A stretch of DNA of 64,000 nucleotides from SZUA-584 sp041656035 (GTDB lineage: Bacteria > Bacillota > Clostridia > Christensenellales > SZUA-584): assembly GCA_964586785.1 (NCBI GenBank), contig CAZPHS010000006.1:1-64000 (forward strand), written 5' to 3'. Each line of letters opens with the position of its first letter. Position 1 is the stretch's first letter. Below the pieces are notes generated by a model. That model saw only the letters and a list, made by a program, of their open reading frames with translations. It was not told where the DNA came from and searched no databases. Positions 50,563 to 59,204 of this stretch are shown here, piece by piece. The position numbers and the translations under genes were made by a program.

Positions 50563-50826
50563 TGACTCAAACTCCTTTTCGAATATGTTTTTATGTACCC
50601 TCATACCCAAAAAAATGACGCAATATAATAAGACGCACCAACAAAAGAAATATATGTAGAATATTATCATGGCATCAACATTTTATCAATGGGGCAACAA
50701 TATTTTTTGCAAATCTAACAATTAAATTTATCATTTCTTAGGAAATGGTTTTTAGTTCGCCAAATAATAATACAGTTGGACAAGTGCGCCCGCGGGCACA
50801 AACGCGCAGACGCACTAATACCAAAG

Positions 50827-51678
50827 TCACAGGGCATCGGCGCTGCCGCGCAAACCTTCTTTGAGCCTGGATTCGAGGTTTTTCAAATCAAGGTCTCCCG
50901 CTTCCGGAAGGGAAGCTTTTATTATGGCGAGCTGCTCAAATAAAGTGTTTGTCTTCGTGTTCTTCTCAATTTCTTTTTTAAGCCTGTTGTTAAGTACGGT
51001 ATTTTCTTTTTGTATGCTTTCATTCTGCATTGAGATTTCTCTCATCTCTTCTTCGGCGCGATTTTTTAAGACCGCCATACCCGCCACCTTCGCGAGACCC
51101 TTGAAAAAACTTTTCACATCTACATCCGAGGCTATTAAAGCCTTTACGACAACTTCCGGTATAAAGCGGCTTTCCTTGTATACGGGCGCGCCGCCCTTGT
51201 GGGTCTCGTAAGGGCTTATGTATTTTTCCCCCGCCTTATCCATATCCGCCATAACTTTTTCAATTAGCGGGCGGCCGTTTTTGATAAGGCTCCTGTACTT
51301 ATTTTGGTATCGCAGCATAAGCGTTTTGTCTCCGCGCGCAAGCTTTAAACTGGCGCCGCGTATAGAATCGCCGGATGCCGCCGAACCAAGCAATGTGCGC
51401 AGCAGCGTATAAATTTCTTCCTTTGTAAAAGGAGTGAAAGTAGTGGGCTTTTGCTCAATTTCGCCCGTCTCTTTAACTTTCATGTAATAATAGTTTCTTA
51501 CGCTGTTTGGTTTTCGTCCGGTTTTTTGCGCCACTGTTTCAAACACGCGCTTAAGCGGAGCGCCAATTTTCTGTGCCTTTTTAATCTCGTCCCAGAGCAT
51601 CAGTTTTTCGTCGTCCTTCCAGCCTGTTCGAAGAGCTATCTCGAAGCTGCCAAGGCCGGTGTCGTTGTTTGTATCCAT
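50827..51678 (-). CDS. RsfA-like Myb/SANT-domain regulator
   Basis: A 283-residue protein. Residues about 15-70 form a Myb/SANT-type DNA-binding unit with the spaced tryptophans partly retained (GWKDDEKLMLWDEIKKAQKI, then VFETVAQKTGRKPNSVRNYY). This arrangement is seen in RsfA, the prespore regulator of Bacillus, and in related clostridial proteins. A second helical domain follows, then a long coiled coil (about 205-250, KNRAEEEMREISMQNESIQK). It is near spo0A, in the same direction, 264 bases upstream of it. A role in sporulation gene control is likely but inferred. The gap to spo0A is A/T-rich with no gene. Confidence 0.7.
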   Translation of the reverse strand: MDTNNDTGLGSFEIALRTGWKDDEKLMLWDEIKKAQKIGAPLKRVFETVAQKTGRKPNSVRNYYYMKVKETGEIEQKPTTFTPFTKEEIYTLLRTLLGSAASGDSIRGASLKLARGDKTLMLRYQNKYRSLIKNGRPLIEKVMADMDKAGEKYISPYETHKGGAPVYKESRFIPEVVVKALIASDVDVKSFFKGLAKVAGMAVLKNRAEEEMREISMQNESIQKENTVLNNRLKKEIEKNTKTNTLFEQLAIIKASLPEAGDLDLKNLESRLKEGLRGSADAL

Positions 51679-51894
51679 GTTCCCTACCCCTTATCATAGA
51701 TTTTAATGCATATTATTCTCTTATAGCATTCGATTTAAACCGTTTTCTAACAAAAATATTTAAGCAAACGCGTAACTCGTTTGCTTTTGTACCCGCAATT
51801 AATCTGTTTGTATATAGATATGCTTAAGTTAGAGCCGATAGAATTGTGTATCAGTCCGGCGCACACCGAATATATATAATTAAGAGGAAGTGTT

Positions 51895-52944
51895 ATGGAA
51901 GATAAAACAATAAAACTGCTTTATATCAACTCGGAGGTAAACGCCCTTATAAGCATCAACCAGGCTCCGGCTGGAGAGACGGGCTTAGGGGCGGTTACTC
52001 AGCCAATAGCCGCGAACTCAACTTTTTTTATTACTATGCTGCCGCTTGAAAACGCGAAAAACTTTGTGTACTTTCCTTACACAAGGAAGATATCCATTGC
52101 GTCAAAGGGCACGGTTTTTGATAACGACGGGCTTATTGATTTATGCGTATGGCCGGAAAATATTGTTGAACTGAATCTTTATCCTCAGGCGGTATATAAA
52201 AATGAGGACGCGGAGCTTTGCCCCGTCATGCTTTCACCGTACGATTTTTATGTGGGCGGAGAACGTCATGCGGCGTTTATATACAACGAAGCGTATTCGA
52301 GTTTCGCGGTGGAACACGCCGCCACAAGCAGGTTAAAGTTTATCGCGCCTTTGCCGTTTAAAGTCAAAAGCGCGGAAATAGATTTTTACAGAATAGGCGA
52401 GCTTCCGGTTCTGTGCGCGTCGGGCAAAACCGAGGACGATAATAACTATCTGTATACTGCGCATGTTCTTCCTTCTTTTCAAACAGATATATGCACCGTT
52501 TGTGTTCGGCACAGCGTTGAAAATGACGGGATATATGTAATTAAGGATGGCCGGTTTCATCAGATAAAGACGCGGTGGGAACAAAGCGGGCAGGCGCTCG
52601 CTCCGGCTATAAGCGAACTTGGCTGGTATACGTGTGAGCGGCGCATAGCGCAGGAGCCCGCGCAAATCTGTACCGCGCTTTTAGAAGCCGTGCAGTCCAA
52701 CGCTCAAAGCATTGCAATGGAATGTCTTACGCCGTCTTTGGCGGAAGGGCTTGCGTTTTCCGATTTAAAAGAGTTTTTCGGCGATTTTGACTCTATAGCG
52801 CAAACGCTCTCTCCGGCATGTGGGCAGGGAGGCATCGCTCTTAAATACACCGCGGGTGATAATCTTTTCTTTGCCAGGGAGTTTTGTATTGATACCAAAA
52901 AAACGGACAGCGGACTGCTTATTGACAATATACGTGAGCCGTAA
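51895..52944 (+). CDS. Unrecognised 349-residue protein
   Basis: I do not recognise this family. The protein has no signal peptide, no membrane helix and no Walker, zinc or HTH motif that I can see. It starts MEDKTIKLLYINSEVNALIS and reads as alternating beta strands with aromatic and acidic residues for the first 220 residues (a repeated beta sandwich is possible), then becomes more helical (LLEAVQSNAQSIAMECLTPS near 265). AGAGGAAG precedes the ATG, so it is clearly translated. It is a single gene, divergent from the RsfA-like gene and convergent with ilvE. The position near spo0A hints at a lineage-specific role, no more. Confidence 0.75.
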   Translation: MEDKTIKLLYINSEVNALISINQAPAGETGLGAVTQPIAANSTFFITMLPLENAKNFVYFPYTRKISIASKGTVFDNDGLIDLCVWPENIVELNLYPQAVYKNEDAELCPVMLSPYDFYVGGERHAAFIYNEAYSSFAVEHAATSRLKFIAPLPFKVKSAEIDFYRIGELPVLCASGKTEDDNNYLYTAHVLPSFQTDICTVCVRHSVENDGIYVIKDGRFHQIKTRWEQSGQALAPAISELGWYTCERRIAQEPAQICTALLEAVQSNAQSIAMECLTPSLAEGLAFSDLKEFFGDFDSIAQTLSPACGQGGIALKYTAGDNLFFAREFCIDTKKTDSGLLIDNIREP

Positions 52945-52995
52945 ATAAAAATAAGCCAAGGCTTTGTTTGCCCCAGCTTACAGTATATTGAATTA

Positions 52996-54063
52996 TTATA
53001 TGGTCATTGTCCAGCCGAATTCGTCTTTTTCCCTGCCGTATTGTATACCCGTTAGTTTGTTATAAAGCCGCAAGGTAAGCTCGCCCATTCCGCCGTCCGC
53101 AACGGTTATGTGATTATCTTCCCACTTTAGGCTGCCTACGGGAGAGATAACGGCGGCGGTGCCTGTACCGAACACCTCTTCCAGCGCGCCTGATTTGCTT
53201 TCCTCAAATATATCGGAAATTGAAAGACGCTCTTCATGGACATTTACGCCGAATGTTTCTTTCGCAAGGCGTATTACGGAATCCCGCGTGATTCCGGGCA
53301 GGACGCTGCCCGTAAGCGGAGAGGTATAAAGCTCGCCTTTTATTTTGAAAAATATGTTCATAGAGCCTACTTCCTCAACATATTTTTTCTCTATACCGTC
53401 AAGCCATAGCACCTGCGAATATCCTTTTTTTGACGCCAGGTCGGACGCCGCAAGGCTTGCGGCATAATTTCCGCCTGTTTTTACCGCGCCGGTTCCGCCG
53501 ACGACGGCGCGCACGTATTCATCCTCCACATATATATCAACAGGCTTAAGGCCGGACGAATAATAAGCGCCTACCGGCGTAAGTATTATGAAAAACAAAT
53601 ATTCATTTCCCGCGCGAACTCCAAGAAACGGATCCGTCGCAATTATTGAGGGTCTGATATAAAGCGACGTGCCTTCGGATTTTGGAATCCAATCCTTTTC
53701 TATTTTCAAAAGCTCACACAGCGCTTTGAGCGCAAAATCCTCGTCAATTTCCGGTATGCACATTCTGCGCGCCGAGGCATTTAATCGGGCGAAGTTATCC
53801 CATGGACGAAAGAGATTGACGCCGTTTTGCTCCGTGCCGTAAGCTTTCATGCCTTCAAATATAGTCTGGCCGTAATGGAGCACCATACATGCCGGAGAAA
53901 GCGATAAGTTTTCAAACGGCCGAATCTGCGCGTTATGCCATCCGTTTTCGCGGCTGTAAGTAATCGTTAGCATATGGTCGGTGAAGATTTTACCGAAGCC
54001 CAGTTTTGTTTCGTCCTGCGGCTTTTGTTTTTTGTTTTGCGCCTTGTTAACCGTCAGATTCAT
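52996..54063 (-). CDS. ilvE: Branched-chain amino acid aminotransferase
   Basis: PLP fold-type IV transaminase for the last step of Leu, Ile and Val synthesis or the first of their breakdown. The 355-residue length matches the BCAT group. MVLHYGQTIFEGMKAYGTEQ and NLFRPWDNFARLNASARRM are diagnostic. The PLP lysine region is GNYAASLAASDLASKKGYSQ, with LWLDGIEKKYVEEVGSMNIFF after it, and EVFGTGTAAVISPVG closes the site. An AAGGAG site precedes the ATG. It is a single gene with its own promoter at 54112. Confidence 0.96.
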   Translation of the reverse strand: MNLTVNKAQNKKQKPQDETKLGFGKIFTDHMLTITYSRENGWHNAQIRPFENLSLSPACMVLHYGQTIFEGMKAYGTEQNGVNLFRPWDNFARLNASARRMCIPEIDEDFALKALCELLKIEKDWIPKSEGTSLYIRPSIIATDPFLGVRAGNEYLFFIILTPVGAYYSSGLKPVDIYVEDEYVRAVVGGTGAVKTGGNYAASLAASDLASKKGYSQVLWLDGIEKKYVEEVGSMNIFFKIKGELYTSPLTGSVLPGITRDSVIRLAKETFGVNVHEERLSISDIFEESKSGALEEVFGTGTAAVISPVGSLKWEDNHITVADGGMGELTLRLYNKLTGIQYGREKDEFGWTMTI

Positions 54064-54111
54064 TTGTGTATCTCCTTAAAATGTTAGCCATATCAACAAA
54101 AGTATCAATAT

Positions 54112-54140
54112 ATTGTATAACGCGCAGTCCGTATAGTCAA
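54112..54140 (-). promoter_or_regulatory. sigma-A promoter for ilvE
   Basis: On the minus strand TTGACT (54135-54140), 17-base spacer, TACAAT (54112-54117). It gives a leader of about 40 bases, too short for a T-box or a leader-peptide attenuator. Confidence 0.65.
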
Positions 54141-54301
54141 CCTGAAATCGGCTTGAGTTTCCGCGTTGTTAATTGATATGTTACACTTAGGGCGAAAAGC
54201 TTCCATAATATATTAGGAGGAGCTTCCCACACTATGATAACAAAGTATAGCCAAGGTTTTGCGCCTAAAGCAAGGGCGCAGAAAAAAACATTAAAAAGCG
54301 C

Positions 54302-54330
54302 TTGCAATTGCCTTGCGTTTATTATATAAT
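54302..54330 (+). promoter_or_regulatory. sigma-A promoter of the S10-spc ribosomal operon
   Basis: TTGCAA (54302-54307), 17-base spacer, TATAAT (54325-54330). The predicted start is near 54337. The stretch 54141-54301 upstream holds no gene. Confidence 0.8.
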
Positions 54331-54336
54331 TCGTTC

Positions 54337-54534
54337 GTTGCGCATAAAAAGTGCGCAATTTTTAGCGGGTTTAAAGCGGGAGGTTGCCGGAGAAACCGCT
54401 TCCGGGGGAATTTCCGCAGACCGATTGTCCGGGAACAGGACGGCGCTTCGTACTGCAACACATTTTGTGTTGTAAAAGTAAATAGCGATACACGCGGCTG
54501 TGTGTATACGGGGCGCGGCGTAAGGAGGAGAATA
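54337..54534 (+). ncRNA. Structured leader of the S10 operon
   Basis: A leader of about 198 bases. It begins at once with a hairpin TTGCGCA/TGCGCAA (54338-54344 with 54352-54358) followed by five T residues. G/C-rich helices follow (CCGGA/TCCGG near 54387-54405 and others). In other bacteria this leader binds r-protein L4 for feedback control. I infer a similar role here but cannot match it to a known model. It ends with the strong AAGGAGG of rpsJ. Confidence 0.5.
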
Positions 54535-54843
54535 ATGGCCAGTCAAAAAATAAGAATTAAACTTAAGGCATACGACTATAACCTTATCGACCAGTCGGCA
54601 AGCAAGATTGTCGATACGGCGAAACGCACCGGCGCTAAGGTTTCGGGTCCGATACCGCTGCCCACGCAAAAAGAGGTGGTTACCATTCTGCGCGCGCCGC
54701 ACAAGTATAAGGATTCGCGCGAACAGTTTGAGATTAAGACCCACAAAAGGCTTATCGACATACTTGAAGCCACGTCTAAAACAACGGACGCTTTGATGAG
54801 GCTCGATTTGCCTTCCGGCGTCGATATAGAAATAAAGCTATAG
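54535..54843 (+). CDS. rpsJ: 30S ribosomal protein S10
   Basis: A 102-residue small-subunit protein, also known as transcription factor NusE. IRIKLKAYDYNLIDQSASKI and GPIPLPTQKEVVTILRAPHK, then SREQFEIKTHKRLID are invariant S10 segments. First gene of the operon. AAGGAGG is placed seven bases before the ATG. The longer open frame upstream is not used. Confidence 0.99.
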   Translation: MASQKIRIKLKAYDYNLIDQSASKIVDTAKRTGAKVSGPIPLPTQKEVVTILRAPHKYKDSREQFEIKTHKRLIDILEATSKTTDALMRLDLPSGVDIEIKL

Positions 54844-54855
54844 GGGGTGTGACGA

Positions 54856-55485
54856 ATGAAAGCAATCTTAGGCAAAAAGATAGGCATGACGCAGCTGTTT
54901 ATGGAAGACGGAGAAGTTATTCCCGTTACGGTTGTTAAAGCCGGCCCGTGCGTCGTCACTCAAAAGAAGACAAAAGAGACTGATGGTTACAACGCTATAC
55001 AGCTAGCGTTCGGCGATATACGTGAAAAGCTTGTTACAAAGCCCATGAAAGGTCATTTTAATAAGGCGGGCAGCGCGTTAAAACGCAGCTTGCGGGAATA
55101 TCATGTTGATAACACGGACGGTTTCACGTTAGGCCAGGAAATTAAGGTTGATGTGTTTGAAAAAGGCGACATTGTAGATATACAGGGCACAAGCAAGGGT
55201 AAAGGCTTTCAGGGCATGATAGCGCGTCATAACGCGGCAAGAGGCCCGATGTCCCACGGTTCGCGCAATAAACGGCGCCCGGGCAGTATTGGAGCCTGCG
55301 CCGACCCTGCCCGCGTTGTAAAGGGCAAGAGAATGCCGGGGCAGACCGGAGCCAAAGCCGTAACAGTGCAAAACATAGAGGTTGTAGGCGTGGATTTAGA
55401 TAAAAATGTGCTTCTTGTAAAAGGCGCCGTGCCGGGCGCAAGGGGCGGCCTGCTTTCTATATATAAGGCCGTTAAGCAGGCTTAA
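54856..55485 (+). CDS. rplC: 50S ribosomal protein L3
   Basis: A 209-residue large-subunit core protein. MKAILGKKIGMTQLFMEDGE at the N-terminus, GTSKGKGFQGMIARHN and the central loop GPMSHGSRNKRRPGSIGA are canonical. The Gln of GQTGAKAVTVQN, methylated in some bacteria, is present. Twelve bases after rpsJ. Confidence 0.99.
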   Translation: MKAILGKKIGMTQLFMEDGEVIPVTVVKAGPCVVTQKKTKETDGYNAIQLAFGDIREKLVTKPMKGHFNKAGSALKRSLREYHVDNTDGFTLGQEIKVDVFEKGDIVDIQGTSKGKGFQGMIARHNAARGPMSHGSRNKRRPGSIGACADPARVVKGKRMPGQTGAKAVTVQNIEVVGVDLDKNVLLVKGAVPGARGGLLSIYKAVKQA

Positions 55486-55518
55486 AGCAGCAAGGCAATA
55501 GTAAAGGAAGTGAAACGA

Positions 55519-56139
55519 ATGCCCAAAGTACCGGTATATAAAACGGACGGCACTGAAGCCGGCAAAATAACTTTAAAAGACGAAGTGTTTGGCATAAAGG
55601 TAAACGAAGCTGTTATGCATCAAGCGGTTGTGGCGCATCTTGCCAACAAGCGGCAGGGCACGCAAAGCGTGCTTTCGCGTTCCGAAGTACGCGGGGGCGG
55701 CATTAAGCCGTGGCGTCAAAAAGGCACGGGGCGCGCGAGAGCCGGTTCTTCCCGCTCTCCCATTTGGACAAAAGGCGGAGTAACTTTCGCAATGAAGCCG
55801 CGTGATTACAGCCAAAAGATAAACAAAAAGGTTAGAAAACTTGCCATTAAAAGCGCGCTCTCAATGAAGGTTAGCGATAACGCTGTTGTGGTGCTCGACG
55901 AATTAAAGCTGGAGCAGCCAAAAACAAAGCTGATGGCGGGCATATTGTCGGTCTTTGACGCGAAAAAAGCGTTGGTTGTAACCGCCGTTAAGGATGAGTG
56001 CGTGGCTCGCGCGTCGGGGAATTTGCGGGGTGTGAAAACGCTTATGGCGGACAGCGTTAACGTATACGACATATTAAATTGCGATAAGCTTGTGATTACC
56101 AAAGACGCCGTCAAAAAGGTCGAGGAGGTTTTCGCGTAA
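55519..56139 (+). CDS. rplD: 50S ribosomal protein L4
   Basis: A 206-residue protein lining the exit tunnel. The extended loop SEVRGGGIKPWRQKGTGRAR and RSPIWTKGGVTF are diagnostic. ATG 55519 is preceded by AAGGAAG. A GTG three codons upstream is also in frame. L4 is the autogenous regulator of this operon in E. coli. The stop TAA shares its last base with the rplW ATG. Confidence 0.99.
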   Translation: MPKVPVYKTDGTEAGKITLKDEVFGIKVNEAVMHQAVVAHLANKRQGTQSVLSRSEVRGGGIKPWRQKGTGRARAGSSRSPIWTKGGVTFAMKPRDYSQKINKKVRKLAIKSALSMKVSDNAVVVLDELKLEQPKTKLMAGILSVFDAKKALVVTAVKDECVARASGNLRGVKTLMADSVNVYDILNCDKLVITKDAVKKVEEVFA

Positions 56140-56432
56140 TGGATCCGAGAGATATTATTTTAAAGCCCGTTTTGACGGAAAAAAGCTATGACGATATAAA
56201 CGATAAAAAATATACGTTTGTGGTTAATCCCAAGGCCAGCAAGACGCAAATAAAAAACGCCGTACAGGAAATATTCGGCGTTAAGGTTAAAAAAGTAAAT
56301 ACGCTGCGCCAAATAGGCAAGCTAAAAAGGCAGGGTTACCATATAGGCAGACGGACAGGGGTCAAGAAGGCTTTTGTTACTCTGACAAAAGAATCGAAGA
56401 GCATAGAGTTCTTTGATTCGCTTGCGCAGTAG
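56139..56432 (+). CDS. rplW: 50S ribosomal protein L23
   Basis: A 97-residue protein at the tunnel exit, docking site for trigger factor and SRP. ILKPVLTEKSYDDINDKKYT and the loop KKVNTLRQIGKLKRQGYHIG mark the family. Starts in the TAATG overlap with rplD. Confidence 0.99.
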   Translation: MDPRDIILKPVLTEKSYDDINDKKYTFVVNPKASKTQIKNAVQEIFGVKVKKVNTLRQIGKLKRQGYHIGRRTGVKKAFVTLTKESKSIEFFDSLAQ

Positions 56433-56452
56433 GTATAGGAGGGTTAGGCATC

Positions 56453-57283
56453 ATGGCGATAAAAAAATATAAACCGACTTCACCGGGACGCCGCGGAATG
56501 ACGGTTTCCGCATTTGAGGAGATAACGGCCAAAACTCCGGAAAAGTCGCTTCTTAAACCGATTAAGAGAACAGCCGGCAGAAACGCAAACGGGCATATAA
56601 CCGTTCGCCACAGGGGCGGCGGCGCTAAAAGAAAGTACCGTATAATTGACTTTAAGCGTAATAAGGACGGCGTGCCCGCAAAGGTCGCTACGATAGAATA
56701 TGACCCTAACAGAACGGCGTTCATTGCGCTGCTGTTTTACGCGGACGGGGAAAAACGGTACATTTTGGCTCCCCACGGTCTGTCCGTCGGGGATACCGTT
56801 GTGTCGGGAGAAGGCGTCGATATAAAACCCGGCAACGCAATGTGTTTAAAAGATATTCCTATGGGAACGTTGGTACATAATATTGAGCTTCAGCCGGGCA
56901 GGGGCGGACAGCTTGTGCGCAGCGCCGGAAACGCGGCGCAGTTAATGGCGAAGGAAGACGGATACGCGCAGCTGCGGCTGCCTTCCGGAGAGGTTCGCAT
57001 GGTTTTGCTTTCCGCCAAGGCCACAATAGGTCAGGTGGGAAACATAGATCAGGAAAATATTAAGATAGGCAAGGCGGGCAGAAAGCGCCATTTGGGTTTT
57101 CGCCCGACTGTGCGCGGCTCGGTTATGAACCCGGTTGATCACCCGCACGGCGGAGGCGAGGGCAAATCGCCCATTGGACGCCCGGGTCCGGTAACGCCCT
57201 GGGGCAAGCCGACGCTTGGCTACAAGACAAGAAAGAAGAAGAATGAAACCGATAAATATATCGTTCGGCGCAGGAATAAGTAG
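56453..57283 (+). CDS. rplB: 50S ribosomal protein L2
   Basis: A 276-residue protein near the peptidyl transferase centre. RNANGHITVRHRGGGAKRKY and the C-terminal MNPVDHPHGGGEGKSPIG, with the conserved His of the HPHGGGEG loop, are present. Length is standard. AGGAGGG precedes the ATG. Confidence 0.99.
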   Translation: MAIKKYKPTSPGRRGMTVSAFEEITAKTPEKSLLKPIKRTAGRNANGHITVRHRGGGAKRKYRIIDFKRNKDGVPAKVATIEYDPNRTAFIALLFYADGEKRYILAPHGLSVGDTVVSGEGVDIKPGNAMCLKDIPMGTLVHNIELQPGRGGQLVRSAGNAAQLMAKEDGYAQLRLPSGEVRMVLLSAKATIGQVGNIDQENIKIGKAGRKRHLGFRPTVRGSVMNPVDHPHGGGEGKSPIGRPGPVTPWGKPTLGYKTRKKKNETDKYIVRRRNK

Positions 57284-57306
57284 CGCGGTTTAAAAGGAGT
57301 TTTGAT

Positions 57307-57585
57307 ATGAGCAGATCAGTAAAAAAAGGGCCTTTCGTAAATCTAAGACTGCTGGCCAAGATTCAGCAGATGAACGGGAAAAACGAAAAAAAGGTAATCA
57401 AAACATGGTCGAGGGCGTCTACGATATTTCCGGATATGGTTGGGCATACGCTGGCGGTGCACGACGGCAGGAAGTTTGTGCCCGTTTATATGACAGAGGA
57501 CATGGTAGGCCATAAACTGGGAGAGTTTGCACCGACAAGGACATTCCGCGGCCACGCGGGAGACAGAAAGTCCGGTTCAAAGTAA
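57307..57585 (+). CDS. rpsS: 30S ribosomal protein S19
   Basis: A 92-residue protein of the 30S head, contacting S13. MSRSVKKGPFVNLRLLAKI, WSRASTIFPDMVGHTLAVH and GEFAPTRTFRGH are canonical. AAAGGAG lies upstream. Confidence 0.99.
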   Translation: MSRSVKKGPFVNLRLLAKIQQMNGKNEKKVIKTWSRASTIFPDMVGHTLAVHDGRKFVPVYMTEDMVGHKLGEFAPTRTFRGHAGDRKSGSK

Positions 57586-57610
57586 AAAAAGACCGGAGAG
57601 GAGAAAAGCA

Positions 57611-58009
57611 ATGGCAACTCGTCAAAGAGAAAAAGCAATAAAAAGAGCGCAGCTTAAAGATACAAGACCGACGGCAAAAGCGAAATATGTGCGGATGTCT
57701 TCTACAAAGGTTAAACTTGTTATAGACCTTATACGCGGCAAAAGCGTTTTGGAAGCGATGGCGGTGCTTAAAAATACGCCGCAGGCGGCAAGCCAAATAG
57801 TTGAAAAGTTACTTAATTCGGCGGTGGCCAACGCGGAGAATAATAAGGGCATGCTTAAAGACGAATTAATTGTTGCGGAGGTTTTTGCCGGACAGGGGCC
57901 TACGCTTCGCAGATTCCGCCCGCGCGCTAAGGGCAGGGCTACCAGAATACGCAAGAGAAGCAGCCATATTACCATAATACTAGACAGTGCTGTTAAGGAG
58001 GAATCTTAA
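57611..58009 (+). CDS. rplV: 50S ribosomal protein L22
   Basis: A 132-residue tunnel-wall protein. AKYVRMSSTKVKLVIDLIRG and the beta-hairpin tip FRPRAKGRATRIRKRSSHIT are clear. N-terminal 15 residues are a basic extension common in Clostridia. ATG 57611 with GGAGAGGAG upstream. The longer frame is not coding. Three bases before rpsC. Confidence 0.99.
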   Translation: MATRQREKAIKRAQLKDTRPTAKAKYVRMSSTKVKLVIDLIRGKSVLEAMAVLKNTPQAASQIVEKLLNSAVANAENNKGMLKDELIVAEVFAGQGPTLRRFRPRAKGRATRIRKRSSHITIILDSAVKEES

Positions 58010-58012
58010 CCT

Positions 58013-58708
58013 ATGGGTCAGAAAGTAAATCCTCACGGTTTGCGCGTGGGCGTTATCAAGGACTGGAATGCTCGTTGGTTTGCGAAAAAGGGTGAGTTTG
58101 CCGCGAACATAAAGGAAGACAACGAAATAAGAAAACAGCTGAAAAAACAGCTTTTTGTAGCGGGCATTTCAAAGATAGAAACTGAAAGAGCGGCCAACAA
58201 GCTTACCGTAAATATATATACCGCGAAGCCGGGAATAGTTATAGGCAAGGGCGGTCAGGGTGTGGAGATATTAAAAGCGCAGATTGCACGCAAAACCGGC
58301 AAATCGGTTGTGCTGAATATTATAGAGATTAAACGTCCGGATATTGAGGCTCAGCTTGTCGCGGAGAATATTGCCTCGCAGCTTGAGAGACGTATTTCAT
58401 TTCGCCGCGCGATGAAGCAATCCATCAGCAGGTCTATGAAAAGCGGGGCGCTGGGAATAAAAGCTATGTGCTCGGGGCGCCTTGGGGGCGCCGAAATAGC
58501 GCGGAGCGAAAAGTACCACGAAGGGTCTATACCGCTTCAGACATTACGTGCCGACATAGACTACGGATTCGCCGAAGCGTCGACGACATACGGGAAAATC
58601 GGCTGCAAGGTTTGGATATATAAGGGCGAGATACTTGGAAACCCGCTGAGGGATAAATTTAAGACGGCGGAAGGAGGCGGCAAAGATGTTAATGCCAAAA
58701 AGGGTTAA
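58013..58708 (+). CDS. rpsC: 30S ribosomal protein S3
   Basis: A 231-residue protein at the mRNA entry site. MGQKVNPHGLRVGVIKDWNA, the KH-domain loop PGIVIGKGGQGVEILK and the C-terminal KVWIYKGEILG are invariant S3 features. The last 23 bases overlap rplP, so the two are translationally coupled. Confidence 0.99.
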   Translation: MGQKVNPHGLRVGVIKDWNARWFAKKGEFAANIKEDNEIRKQLKKQLFVAGISKIETERAANKLTVNIYTAKPGIVIGKGGQGVEILKAQIARKTGKSVVLNIIEIKRPDIEAQLVAENIASQLERRISFRRAMKQSISRSMKSGALGIKAMCSGRLGGAEIARSEKYHEGSIPLQTLRADIDYGFAEASTTYGKIGCKVWIYKGEILGNPLRDKFKTAEGGGKDVNAKKG

Positions 58709-59204
58709 AAGAAGAAGAGTTCACCGCGGCCGCATGAAGGGGGTTGCCACAAAAGGCAATACTGTAAACTATGGCCAGTACGGTCTTGTCGCTATGGAAC
58801 CGGCCTGGATAACAAGCAACCAGATAGAAGCCGCGCGTATAGCGATGACGCGTTATATAAAAAGAGGCGGGTATGTGTGGATAAAGATTTTCCCGCATAA
58901 GCCCGTAACCGAAAAGCCGGCGGAGACGCGTATGGGCTCCGGCAAGGGTTCGCCCGAATATTGGGTGGCCGTTGTAAAGCCCGGGCGTGTTATGTTTGAG
59001 ATTGCGGGCGTTTCGGAAGAAACCGCGCGCGAGGCGCTTCGTCTCGCGGCGCATAAGCTGCCGATTAAATGCAAAATTGCCGTTAATTTAGACTTTGACG
59101 CCGCGGCCTTCTCTAAGCAGAACTTTAAGATGAAGGATATAGACGACGTTGGCGGCGAACAGAGCGGCGAGGATGAGACGGGTGGTGAGCAGGATGAAAG
59201 CTAG
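58686..59204 (+). CDS. rplP: 50S ribosomal protein L16 with acidic C-terminal extension
   Basis: Binds near the A site and 5S rRNA. The core is standard (MPKRVKRRRVHRGRMKG, then YGLVAMEPAWITSNQIEAAR and MGSGKGSPEYWVAVVKPG), ending near residue 133 (AAHKLPIKCKIAV). The total is 172 residues against the usual 135-147. The extra part, rich in Asp, Glu, Gly and Ser (VGGEQSGEDETGGEQDES at the end), is unlike normal L16. AGGAGG precedes ATG 58686, and ATG 58692 gives the usual N-terminus. The tail reads 11 bases into rpmC. Confidence 0.98.
   Translation: MLMPKRVKRRRVHRGRMKGVATKGNTVNYGQYGLVAMEPAWITSNQIEAARIAMTRYIKRGGYVWIKIFPHKPVTEKPAETRMGSGKGSPEYWVAVVKPGRVMFEIAGVSEETAREALRLAAHKLPIKCKIAVNLDFDAAAFSKQNFKMKDIDDVGGEQSGEDETGGEQDES

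Noticed and set aside
50563..50670. Upstream extension of spo0A by 36 codons
   Set aside because: The extension is a hydrophobic, A/T-rich reading of non-coding DNA. The internal ATG has AAAGGAG and the family N-terminus.
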